DNA of 64,000 nucleotides from WTFY01 sp965205275 (lineage in GTDB: Bacteria; Pseudomonadota; Gammaproteobacteria; UBA4575), in the NCBI GenBank assembly GCA_965205275.1, contig OZ242168.1, forward strand, positions 1,736,001 through 1,800,000, read 5' to 3'. A model generated the notes under the pieces. That model saw only the letters and a program-made list of their open reading frames with translations. It ran no database searches and had not been told where the DNA came from. Below, one piece after another: positions 36,201 to 41,730 of the stretch. Within the stretch, counting starts at the first letter, position 1, and every line of letters begins with the position of its first letter. The position numbers and the translations under genes were made by a program.

Positions 36201-36901
36201 TTGCGGAGGATCACACGGAGATCGCCTGCAGGGTGTCGTTGCCGCTGCTGGAAGGATTCCACGTACGTTGCACGGCAAAGCCGTTGCAGGGTTTGAGTTA
36301 TCTACTCAAGGCGGCGCTTCTCCATTGCGAGGCGACATCGCTCCTTGAGCTGATCGAAAGGAAGCTTTCGTACCGTAGCATGAACGTGGCACAACGTGTC
36401 TACTGGCTGGCCACGGGGCTGGTGGTTTCACCGGGCACGTATTGCGGCAAGCTGGAATCCTATGTAGCCGGACATAAGCGCCGGGTTCGCCATCTGGCGG
36501 AATTTGTGGCGGCAGGTGAATTTCCATCGGCCTTGATGCGACGCCTGGAAGTTCCGGCCCTGGAAGTCCTGATTCGCCTGACGGCCCCTTCTTGCAGGCC
36601 CTGTTATCCTGACCCCGATTCGGAAAAAGGGAAAAGGGCGACGCCTGCAACGGAGGCCTCGGACCGCATGCAGGGCTTTATCAGCGGGCTGGCATCCATC
36701 CCGTCCAGGGACGCCATGAACGCGCTCGCAGGACTGTCGGTCAATGAACGTCTGCGTGCATGGCGGTCCCGGCTTGTCGATGCGGCCTATCGGCAGAACG
36801 CGATGTACCGCGAGGCCAGCTTCCGCCACTGCGATGTCGAACCGGTCATTGAGGTGCTCGAGCGCAGGAAGCCGGCGAACGCCGCCGAACCTCACTCGTG
36901 A
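33290..36901 (+). CDS. Large NACHT/STAND-type P-loop NTPase, candidate defence protein
   Basis: 1203 residues. The P-loop GAPGAGKTT is at 41-49, close to the N-terminus. Walker B is LYIDGLDEM (82-90), the NACHT-type DGLDE with extra acidic residues. Sensor Arg lies in FHLSCREADWLG (117-128), followed by LDPLSDEGIREIL and a winged-helix-like stretch with VHRQVAEFLAARYLA near 305-318, a hallmark of NACHT-family proteins. The remaining 850 residues are helical-looking with no named domain. There is no N-terminal effector, so an effector would act in trans, possibly the coupled upstream protein. It lies between housekeeping genes and mobile elements. Family assignment is from motifs; the anti-phage role is inference. 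Confidence 0.75.
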   Translation: MMSVVSRTCTEFRGYDSRDGSESSSRPFEDFRESGACVLLGAPGAGKTTVFRQEAERTGGCYVTARNFVTLDDRPEWQDATLYIDGLDEMRAGTSDGRTPFDNLCKKLDQLGRPRFHLSCREADWLGAHDRDHLKTVLRDGNIAVLRLDPLSDEGIREILRTRCDIENTGRFITAAREKGVGALLANPQSLQMLARAVASGYWPQTRMEAFNEACRIGLGEPNPAHRTAELDGMSIPGLMEAAGRFCAVQLLTGSAGYALPGNAEHHDYPGLGRIPGTHRNVLRQVLGSRLFEVSEEGYASPVHRQVAEFLAARYLASLIHDGLPVRRILALMTGHDGGIVSELRGLAAWLAAHSPSSRQEVITRDPLATVLYGDVREFSPDEKRWVLEALHQEAKKNPWFVRVIRMDARLGDMVTPDMEAVFREILAGPVRDDARQYLVLILVEMLVHGQPLPGLAGCMLQMLREEVWWPRIKHRIVDAFVRHRGDDGQAIGELKELIKDVYAERVSDPEDDLLGYLLARLYPEALSAREVLRYLRPSKKPGGCPRYEYFWTGLLPRNSTHARLAQLLDELVKQYDRLCAEIQRHRWPVFFLRRIPLILLSRFLGLSQEEVEPNRLFGWLGVAAWAGDWRNDIKVADREAVHIAGWLGCRPEVWKSLFEAGLKRCMDSPGCTGVSEFRRCMSTEECRLFNAEKPPDFGSWCLDRALGMKDRGAVTWFMNKVAEAVHRSLHDRGLSRKIVERCIAGKGVLEEAFKARLGELEGGRAWERESQEAHEAQESQLRREWRERVQSQAAALRENRAPPELLYPLATAYLGGFSEVRDDRPHDRLRRMLGNDQDLIGAVLEGFRRSMWREDLPCEAEVLQLGTQNRIHPLVLPFMIGLEEVTQTVSIEDIPLDKTQMRLALAIHYTLPQWFLYAGHEARSRDWRPSWYQSLLTAHPGVVSDTLIRSTRSKLRNAEGSFGELYELVFAEDHTEIACRVSLPLLEGFHVRCTAKPLQGLSYLLKAALLHCEATSLLELIERKLSYRSMNVAQRVYWLATGLVVSPGTYCGKLESYVAGHKRRVRHLAEFVAAGEFPSALMRRLEVPALEVLIRLTAPSCRPCYPDPDSEKGKRATPATEASDRMQGFISGLASIPSRDAMNALAGLSVNERLRAWRSRLVDAAYRQNAMYREASFRHCDVEPVIEVLERRKPANAAEPHS

Positions 36902-36985
36902 CGTGCGTATTCCACAACACCTGTTCTTGCGGACAGTCGTTACGACCGTTACGGTTATACCATGAGGGTGTAGGCCACCGTTCTC
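36292..36985 (+). repeat. Direct repeat copy A: 3' end and downstream flank of the NACHT gene
   Basis: The last about 200 codons of the NACHT gene and some 80 bases beyond recur, diverged, at 43511-44325 in the same orientation. Similarity is high at DNA level across the coding part and resumes in the flank at the segment around CCTGTTCTTGCG (about 36921) through CACCGTTCTCGG. The downstream copy carries an extra block of about 80 bases in the flank. Confidence 0.85.
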
Positions 36986-37185
36986 GGTGAACAGGCGAGG
37001 CATGTGGCAGGCGGTGAAAGGTCATGCCAGCCCGTAAGCTGCCTTCATGTCAGTCGAAGGGCCTTTATCGGATCGGTGGACAGCATGTCGAAGACCCTTG
37101 AAGGGATCTTCAGATTTTGACCCGTAAGGTATATACCACTTGGAAATAGCCCGCATGCACTGACCATTCGTTCTTGGCTCCGTGC
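36902..37185. other. Non-coding stretch after the NACHT gene
   Basis: 284 bases with no convincing gene. The first 80 or so bases match the flank of the second NACHT-end copy (44.2-44.3 kb). I see no strong terminator hairpin with a T-run. Confidence 0.4.
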
Positions 37186-37542
37186 TTATGAGCTCCCGTT
37201 GGAGTCCGTCGCGAGGTCGCCAGGCCGTAGTCGATATCTGATCACATTGCCTTCATGCAGCCCTTCTAATTCCTGTACGATGTAGTCAATGACCTGCTTG
37301 CGCTCGTCTTCGGGAATACCTGCACTCTCTGCCATCACCATGGCTTCATCGCGCCGGAATCCTTTCCACTCCAGGACGGCGCACCCTACCGTTGTGCGCA
37401 CGAAGTCCCGGTAGGCAAGTGCAGCCTTTTCCGGTATTTCGACTTCGGCGCGCAACGCACAGTAGTTCTGCGCTGAAGCTATATAGGCATCGATATAGGC
37501 CTCGCGCAGCAGTGGGGTTTTACCCCGTAATCGCGGACACAT
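37186..37542 (-). CDS. Hypothetical protein, probably 5'-truncated by an IS
   Basis: 118 residues, not recognised. The composition is protein-like, with amphipathic helices (PEKAALAYRDFVRTTVGCAV, GIPEDERKQVIDYIVQELE). The first ten codons (MCPRLRGKTP) are encoded by what looks like the left end of the surrounding IS3-family element (from about 37513), so the original start was probably removed and the present one is fortuitous. The matching 5' part was not found on the other side of the IS. No ribosome site is evident. It may be a remnant. Confidence 0.4.
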   Translation of the reverse strand: MCPRLRGKTPLLREAYIDAYIASAQNYCALRAEVEIPEKAALAYRDFVRTTVGCAVLEWKGFRRDEAMVMAESAGIPEDERKQVIDYIVQELEGLHEGNVIRYRLRPGDLATDSNGSS

Positions 37543-37713
37543 CAGAAAGGGCCATAATGCTGGTCAGGGGGATGTGTCATGTCACGAAGAAGAAAGTATA
37601 CGAAGGAGTTCAAGGTTGAAGCCGTACGCATGGCGGATACGCCGGGGGTGACGCTGAAGCAGATGGGTGAGGAGTGAATCGCCCCGGGTTTACCGGAGAC
37701 TGTTTAGTTTGAG

Positions 37714-38610
37714 TCATGCTGCTTGAGCCGACTCGGTTAGTTGATAATACATCATTTCGTATTCAGCAGGTGGTACATCGCCAATCGGTTGGAGCAATCG
37801 CCGATGATTGAACCAGTCCACCCAGGTCAAGGTGGCCTGTTCCACGGCCTCCAGGCCCCGCCAGGGACCCGCTTTGTAGATCACTTCCGTTTTGTACAGG
37901 CCGTTGATGGTTTCAGCCAAGGCATTGTCGTAAGCATCACCAACCCTTCCAACCGATGCGTTGAACCCCGCCTCATCCAGTCGCTCGGTGTAACGAATCG
38001 AGAGGTACTGGCTGCCACGATCACTGTGATGTATGACCCCTCGTGGCTTTCCCCGGGCCCACAGCGCTTGTTCCAGCGCATCCAGAACCAACGCTGTCTG
38101 CATTGATTTCAGAACACGCCAACCCACGATAAAACGTGAGAACACATCCACCACAAACGCCACATACACAAACCCGGATCGGGTCCTCACATACGTGATA
38201 TCGGCCACCCAAAGCTGATTCGGTCGCGCTGCGACAAACTGACGATTCACCCGGTCCAAAGGGTGATCGGCCAAGTCTGCCGGAAGGGTCGTCTTGCAGC
38301 GTCGACCGCGCCTGATCCCTGCCAAGCTCAGTTTCCTCATCAACCGCTCCACGGTGCAGCGCGCAGCCACAATCGACTCTCGCTTGAGTTGCTTCCAAAC
38401 CTTACGCGCACCCTAAACACATCGGTTTTCATGCCCGACACGGCTGATCTCGATTTCCAGCACCGCGTCTGTGCGAGCACGGGCTGAGCGTCGCTGCGGA
38501 TACGATTCCAGTTGTTTGACGCGATAATACGTCGACGGTGCGACCGGCAATACGGCGCAGATCGGCTCGACACCGTGGTCGTCTCGATAGTGATCAATAA
38601 ATGACACCAT
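37714..38610 (-). pseudogene. IS3-family transposase OrfB of element B with in-frame TAG
   Basis: The frame starts at ATG 38610, overlapping the orfA stop. It reads 65 residues (MVSFIDHYRDDHGVEPICAV...) to TAG at 38413-38415, then continues in the same frame for 232 residues with the complete DDE core: LWVADITYVRTRSGFVYVA, VIHHSDRGSQYLS, AYDNALAETINGLYKTE, then WFNHRRLLQPIGDVPPAEYE. The TAG falls where relatives have a Tyr in VYGARKVW, so a single TAC/TAT to TAG change explains it. A shorter product from an internal start at 38370 would lack the N-terminal region. Confidence 0.85.
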
Positions 38611-38930
38611 TACCTCGGTCGGCGGTCGAACTCCGCCTGGGCGAAAAAAGCCGCTGCCTTTCGCAAGATCTCATTCGCCCGCTTCAGTTCGCGTACTTCA
38701 CGTTCCAGTTCCTTGAATTTCTGAGCGTGATCCGTCGTGAGACCAGACCTCCCTCCCTGATCAATCTCCACTTGTCGAATCCACTTTCTCAGTGTTTCCG
38801 GCGTACAGCCGATCTTTCCAGCAACCGATTGCGTTGCAGACCAACGCGATGAATGTTCATGTTCGCTGGTGAATACCAATCGAACCGCTCGTTCCCGTAC
38901 TTCCGGGGCATAGACAGGTTGTGTTTTCAT
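38610..38930 (-). CDS. IS3-family transposase OrfA of element B
   Basis: 106 residues. Helix-turn-helix region RERAVRLVFTSEHEHSS...AGKIGCTPETLRKWIRQ and the C-terminal leucine-zipper FKELEREVRELKRANEILRKAAAFFA, both typical of IS3 OrfA. Intact. It binds the element ends and pairs with OrfB in the functional transposase. Confidence 0.92.
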   Translation of the reverse strand: MKTQPVYAPEVRERAVRLVFTSEHEHSSRWSATQSVAGKIGCTPETLRKWIRQVEIDQGGRSGLTTDHAQKFKELEREVRELKRANEILRKAAAFFAQAEFDRRPR

Positions 38931-39186
38931 AGGCTAATCCTCTCAAAGGTTTTAGCCTCCGACAATACCGGGGCGGTTCAGAGCTCGGAATCCATCCACA
39001 TTTGCTTGGGAAATGGCGCAAGCAATTCCAGGTCGAAGGGGAAGCTGGCGCGTTTTCTGGTCAAGGCAAGCCTCGAGACGAGGAGGTTGCGGTACTCAAG
39101 CGTGAGCTTGCACGCGTCAAGAAGGAACGGGATTTTTTAAAAGAAACGGCGGCGTTCTTTGCGAAGGAATCAGGGTGAGATAGCGT

Positions 39187-40035
39187 ATGATCGAGCGTGG
39201 CCGCAGCGCTTACCCGGTTCGCATGATGTGTCGGTGTCTAAAGGTCTCTGCCGGTGGGTACTATGGTTGGCGTGGGCGTGCGAAAAGTGCGCGCGCCGTA
39301 GACAACGAGAGGTTTCTGAATCGTATCGATGAACTGCATGCGGATAGCGATGGCGTCAAAGGCAGTGCTCGCATTTGGGAAGATCTGCGCTACGCGGGCG
39401 AAGCGTGCGGCCAGAACCGTGTCGCTCGATTGATGCGAGAAGCTGGGCTGCGGGGTATTCCACAGAAGCGTCGATGGCGCAAGAAGCCTTCAGGAGTTCG
39501 CCCAGGCGACATTCGCAATCACTTGGCAAGACAGTTCGATGCGGACGAACCTAACACGAAATGGGTGACTGACATTACGTATATCCGCACCGCCGAGCAC
39601 TGGTTGTACTTGTGTGTTGTGATTGACTTGTACTCTCGTATTGTCGTGGGCTGGTCCATGAGCACACGTCAGGATCGACAACGGGTCATTCAGGCGGCGT
39701 TTATGGCGCTAGGGCAACGAACAGATCGAACACCGGTGATCCTGCACTCAGATCGTGGCACCCAGTTCACGAGCGACGCGTATCAGCGGTTCTTGAAGGG
39801 ACACAATCTGATCTGCTCGATGAGTGATGTGGGCGACTGCGCGGACAACGCTGCAGCGGAAAGTTTCTTTGGCTTGCTCAAACGAGAACGCGTTAATCGG
39901 CGCCACTATCGAACCCGGGCTGAAGCGAGAATGGATGTCTTTGACTACGTCGAACGCTTCCACAATCCGCGCAGGCGTCGTCAAATGAAATCGAAAAAAA
40001 TAGACTTAACTAAACCGTCCGTGGAAACGGGGTAA
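39187..40035 (+). CDS. IS3-family transposase OrfB of element A
   Basis: 282 residues. HTH_21-like start (MIERGRSAYPVRMMCRCLKVSAGGYYGWR), then the rve/DDE core: KWVTDITYIRTAEHWLYLCVV (first Asp), VILHSDRGTQFTS (second Asp), DNAAAESFFGLLKRERV (Glu). The usual C-terminal YNxxRRHSxLGxxSPxxFE is abridged to FHNPRRRRQ, followed by residues encoded in the 45-base repeat, so the C-terminus may have been shortened. A TAG just upstream in the OrfB frame rules out simple fusion from OrfA by -1 frameshift. Confidence 0.9.
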   Translation: MIERGRSAYPVRMMCRCLKVSAGGYYGWRGRAKSARAVDNERFLNRIDELHADSDGVKGSARIWEDLRYAGEACGQNRVARLMREAGLRGIPQKRRWRKKPSGVRPGDIRNHLARQFDADEPNTKWVTDITYIRTAEHWLYLCVVIDLYSRIVVGWSMSTRQDRQRVIQAAFMALGQRTDRTPVILHSDRGTQFTSDAYQRFLKGHNLICSMSDVGDCADNAAAESFFGLLKRERVNRRHYRTRAEARMDVFDYVERFHNPRRRRQMKSKKIDLTKPSVETG

Positions 40036-40042
40036 AACCCGT
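39998..40042 (+). repeat. 45-bp perfect direct repeat, copy 1 (right end of IS element A)
   Basis: This 45-base sequence is identical to 40721-40765. It covers the last 38 bases of orfB plus 7 more and contains the short inverted repeat ACGGGgtaaaaCCCGT. It resembles, inverted, the left end of element A at 37513. Confidence 0.95.
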
Positions 40043-40089
40043 ATGGGCGACCGAAGACCGGGAACAGGCATCGGCTTTTTTTCGCTGTA

Positions 40090-40395
40090 CTACGCTGCAG
40101 TCTGTCGGGGCTTCACGTGCTTGGCAATTTCGCGGCCTGCTTCAATCTCCGCACGGCGAAGCTCCCAAGTCTTTTGCAGATTCAACCAGAACTGCGGGGT
40201 TGTTCCAAAATATCGCGCCAGCCGCAATGCCGTGTTCGCGCTCACACCGCGCTGACCATTCAGGATCATCGTGACCCGGTTCACCGGAACGCTCAATGCC
40301 TTTGACAACACATTCGCCGATACCCCGAGTTCGTCAAGTTCCTCGCGCAGAATCTCACCAGGATGCACTGGCCTCATTCCATTTCTCGCATTCAT
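40090..40395 (-). CDS. higA: HigA-type antitoxin
   Basis: 101 residues, XRE-family HigA: MRPVHPGEILREELDELGVSANVLSKALSV, then the helix-turn-helix NRVTMILNGQRGVSANTALRLARYFGTTPQFWLNLQ. It neutralises HigB and represses the operon. It lies downstream of the toxin gene (toxin first, as usual for higBA), 12 bases apart. The pair sits between the two copies of the 45-base repeat. Confidence 0.94.
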   Translation of the reverse strand: MNARNGMRPVHPGEILREELDELGVSANVLSKALSVPVNRVTMILNGQRGVSANTALRLARYFGTTPQFWLNLQKTWELRRAEIEAGREIAKHVKPRQTAA

Positions 40396-40407
40396 GTTCG
40401 TACCCTC

Positions 40408-40686
40408 TTAATGATAATCCACGATCTCCACATCATATGGCCCATCCTCTCCCCAACGAAAACAGATGCGCCATTGGGCATTGATCCGAATACTGTATTG
40501 GCCAACGCGTTTACCCTGCAATGCTTCCAGCCGGTTGCTTGGTAAGGCCGCAAGGTCAAAGAGCGTTTCTGCGCTGTCCAAAAGAGTCAGGCGGCGCGCC
40601 GCCTGACTGGCAAACCCGTGAAATGCCGCGACGCGAAGGCCCTCGAAGAAGCGCCTTGTATCGCGGTCCCTAAAACTCCGGATCAT
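40408..40686 (-). CDS. higB: HigB-type toxin (RelE superfamily mRNA interferase)
   Basis: 92 residues. Start MIRSFRDRDTRRFFEG, core LPSNRLEALQGKRVGQYSIRINAQWRICFRWGEDG and end DVEIVDYH match HigB host-inhibition toxins, ribosome-dependent mRNA cleavers. Upstream within 40 bases is a promoter-like pair whose -35 overlaps the adjacent 45-base repeat. No ribosome site lies in front of the ATG, suggesting a nearly leaderless transcript. Confidence 0.94.
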   Translation of the reverse strand: MIRSFRDRDTRRFFEGLRVAAFHGFASQAARRLTLLDSAETLFDLAALPSNRLEALQGKRVGQYSIRINAQWRICFRWGEDGPYDVEIVDYH

Positions 40687-40694
40687 ACACCAAA

Positions 40695-40723
40695 ACTATA
40701 CCTATCTTTACGATGTACGTAAA
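40695..40723 (-). promoter_or_regulatory. higB: Candidate higBA promoter at the repeat junction
   Basis: On the minus strand TTTACG (40718-40723) and TATAGT (40695-40700) are 17 bases apart, 8 bases upstream of the higB ATG. Three bases of the -35 belong to the 45-base repeat. Transcription would start within about 3 bases of the start codon. The geometry is seen; promoter activity is inference. Confidence 0.45.
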
Positions 40724-40765
40724 TAGACTTAACTAAACCGTCCGTGGAAACGGGGTAAAACCCGT
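40721..40765 (+). repeat. 45-bp perfect direct repeat, copy 2
   Basis: Identical to 39998-40042 and in the same orientation, with higBA in the 678 bases between. On its right it joins directly a leftward transposase OrfA fragment, so here the IS-end sequence stands without the rest of element A. Confidence 0.95.
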
Positions 40766-40908
40766 TCTCTTTTTTTAAACAGGTCCAGCTCCATGACCTG
40801 TTGACCGATTTTACGTTCAAGCGCGACAATCCTGGCCTCGTATTTTCGTGCTTTCTCAAAATCACCAACTGCTTCGCTGATCGCGCCTTTCTTATGGGAC
40901 TTATATAC
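40766..40908 (-). pseudogene. Transposase OrfA fragment (coiled-coil part)
   Basis: On the minus strand one frame reads VYKSHKKGAISEAVGDFEKA, then RKYEARIVALERKIGQQVM and ELDLFKK, typical of the leucine-zipper end of IS150-like OrfA proteins. It then runs into the 45-base repeat and stops there. No start and no OrfB accompany it. It may be the 3' half of the same gene whose 5' half lies at 41312-41440. Confidence 0.6.
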
Positions 40909-40978
40909 TTTAATCTACGAAGGCTGGCCAGTGTGCCACGACTAGCCGGAGCCGGAGCCGTCGCCGTAGCCGTAGCCG

Positions 40979-41272
40979 TTACTTTTCTCCATAAGCACCA
41001 ATCTCTCGTATTGATTTTTCAGACTTTTCGGAGCATGGAATTATCTCACAAGCATCGGTGAGCAAAATTTCCGGCAGGACGCGACCCACCTTGCTGGCAT
41101 TGGTTATACCGGCGGTGGCTACACCTGATAAAAAAGAGGCGGATTCGGCACATTTCCAGTACCAAAGCCGTCTGCTGTCCATGAGGACAACCTCCTGCCC
41201 AGAGTGTGATTCTAAAACTCCAGCGTGGACGCCTGCACTGCTACAGCGCGCGATTACATATTTACCTTTCAT
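40979..41272 (-). CDS. DUF6948-like protein, frameshifted tail
   Basis: 97 residues, AAGGAG before the ATG. KYVIARCSSAGVHAGVLESH, EVVLMDSRRLWYWKCAESAS and LTDACEIIPCSEKS resemble DUF6948 proteins of unknown function, often found in phage or mobile DNA. After IGAYGEK the frame stops, but in another frame the next bases encode GYGYGDGSGSG before a TAG, and relatives commonly have such a Gly/Tyr-rich tail. A small indel probably cut the tail off. The tail DNA is a run of six-base repeats (about 40946-40980). Confidence 0.65.
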   Translation of the reverse strand: MKGKYVIARCSSAGVHAGVLESHSGQEVVLMDSRRLWYWKCAESASFLSGVATAGITNASKVGRVLPEILLTDACEIIPCSEKSEKSIREIGAYGEK

Positions 41273-41311
41273 AAAATCTCCTTCGTAGATTGATGTATAT
41301 AATTCCCTTTC

Positions 41312-41440
41312 TTATAGTCTTCCATCCCTACCATCAACCAGGAATGTAGAAATGTCATGCTTCCTGGCAAGGGCTTTATAGCTCCCCTCACCATTGAGGT
41401 AAGTCCGGATGAGTTCTAACTTGAAAGCTGTGCGATGCGC
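41312..41440 (-). pseudogene. IS150-like OrfA N-terminal fragment
   Basis: One minus-strand frame reads AHRTAFKLELIRTYLNGEG then SYKALARKHDIS, a clear match to the N-terminal helix-turn-helix of IS150-type OrfA. It then departs (TFLVDGRDGRL) and stops at 41312-41314. There is no start and no partner OrfB. Together with the fragment at 40766-40908 it may represent one OrfA split by the DUF6948 segment. Confidence 0.6.
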
Positions 41441-41730
41441 CTGTGTCGTGTTCGCAGGTAGTAACGTTCCTTGGTACGCGACACAGGTGTCAACTTAAAG
41501 GACAGACTGTTCCACTTCCAGGGGTTCACTCCACCCCACAGTATTCGACTCACGTAGTATGGATTAACCCCCAACCCGCTCCATCGAAGTAGCGCATTTT
41601 GATTGAAGTACATGGCTGCTGGAACCGGCATGAGCCCATGAAAAGTGAGAATTTTGACTCCCTGGTTGCTTGAAGAAATCAGCATCTTGACCTGGCTGCA
41701 TTATGGTCACGGCTTCGGTCCAGCAGGTTG
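41441..41730. other. Stretch with no secure gene
   Basis: 290 bases between the transposase fragment and the Slam-like gene. A leftward 89-codon ORF (41416-41685) crosses it, rich in Trp/Asn/Arg (GGVNPWKWNSLSFKL), with no recognisable family and partly overlapping the transposase fragment; I do not call it. GTGTCGTGTTCG...CGCGACACAG around 41441-41487 is a loose inverted repeat. Confidence 0.3.

Larger units (their letters stand above)
37675..38980 (-). mobile_element. IS3-family element B, 1306 bp, inserted in element A
   Basis: Imperfect terminal inverted repeats: left TGAATCGCCCCGGGTTTACC, right (reverse complement) TGAACCGCCCCGGTATTGTC, both beginning TG as expected. It is flanked by a 3-base GAG direct repeat (37672-37674 and 38981-38983), which marks the insertion. 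Two leftward ORFs, OrfA and OrfB, overlap as TAATG. OrfB has an in-frame TAG, so this copy is probably inactive too. Confidence 0.9.
37579..39178 (+). pseudogene. IS3-family OrfA of element A, split by IS insertion
   Basis: The first 32 codons (37579-37674: MSRRRKYTKEFKVEAVRMAD...) end at the insertion of element B. The rest resumes at 38981 (LGIHPHLLGKWRKQFQ... to ERDFLKETAAFFAKESG and TGA at 39176-39178). Joining across one GAG target duplication restores a complete OrfA of about 97 residues with the helix-turn-helix and leucine-zipper expected. As it stands no functional OrfA is made, so element A is probably immobile. Confidence 0.85.
37513..40042 (+). mobile_element. IS3-family element A, interrupted by element B
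   Basis: It contains OrfA (split), OrfB and related ends. The left end (37513 on, GGGGTTTTACCCCGT) matches the inverted right end (to about 40042) over roughly 14 bases exactly and more loosely for another 20. Its orfA is split by element B; removing B and one copy of a 3-base duplication restores an intact OrfA. The last 45 bases are repeated exactly at 40721-40765. The exact termini are uncertain. Confidence 0.75.

Noticed and set aside
39133..39139. T TTT TTA slippery heptamer near the end of orfA in IS element A, as a programmed -1 frameshift to OrfB
   Set aside because: The -1 frame meets TAG at 39181-39183 before the OrfB start, so no fusion would be made.
40943..40980. Short tandem six-base repeats as a CRISPR or regulatory array
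   Set aside because: The units are six bases and contiguous with no spacers; they encode a Gly/Tyr-rich protein tail.
41416..41685. 89-codon leftward ORF upstream of the Slam-like gene stop
   Set aside because: It overlaps a clear transposase remnant in another frame and shows no family features.
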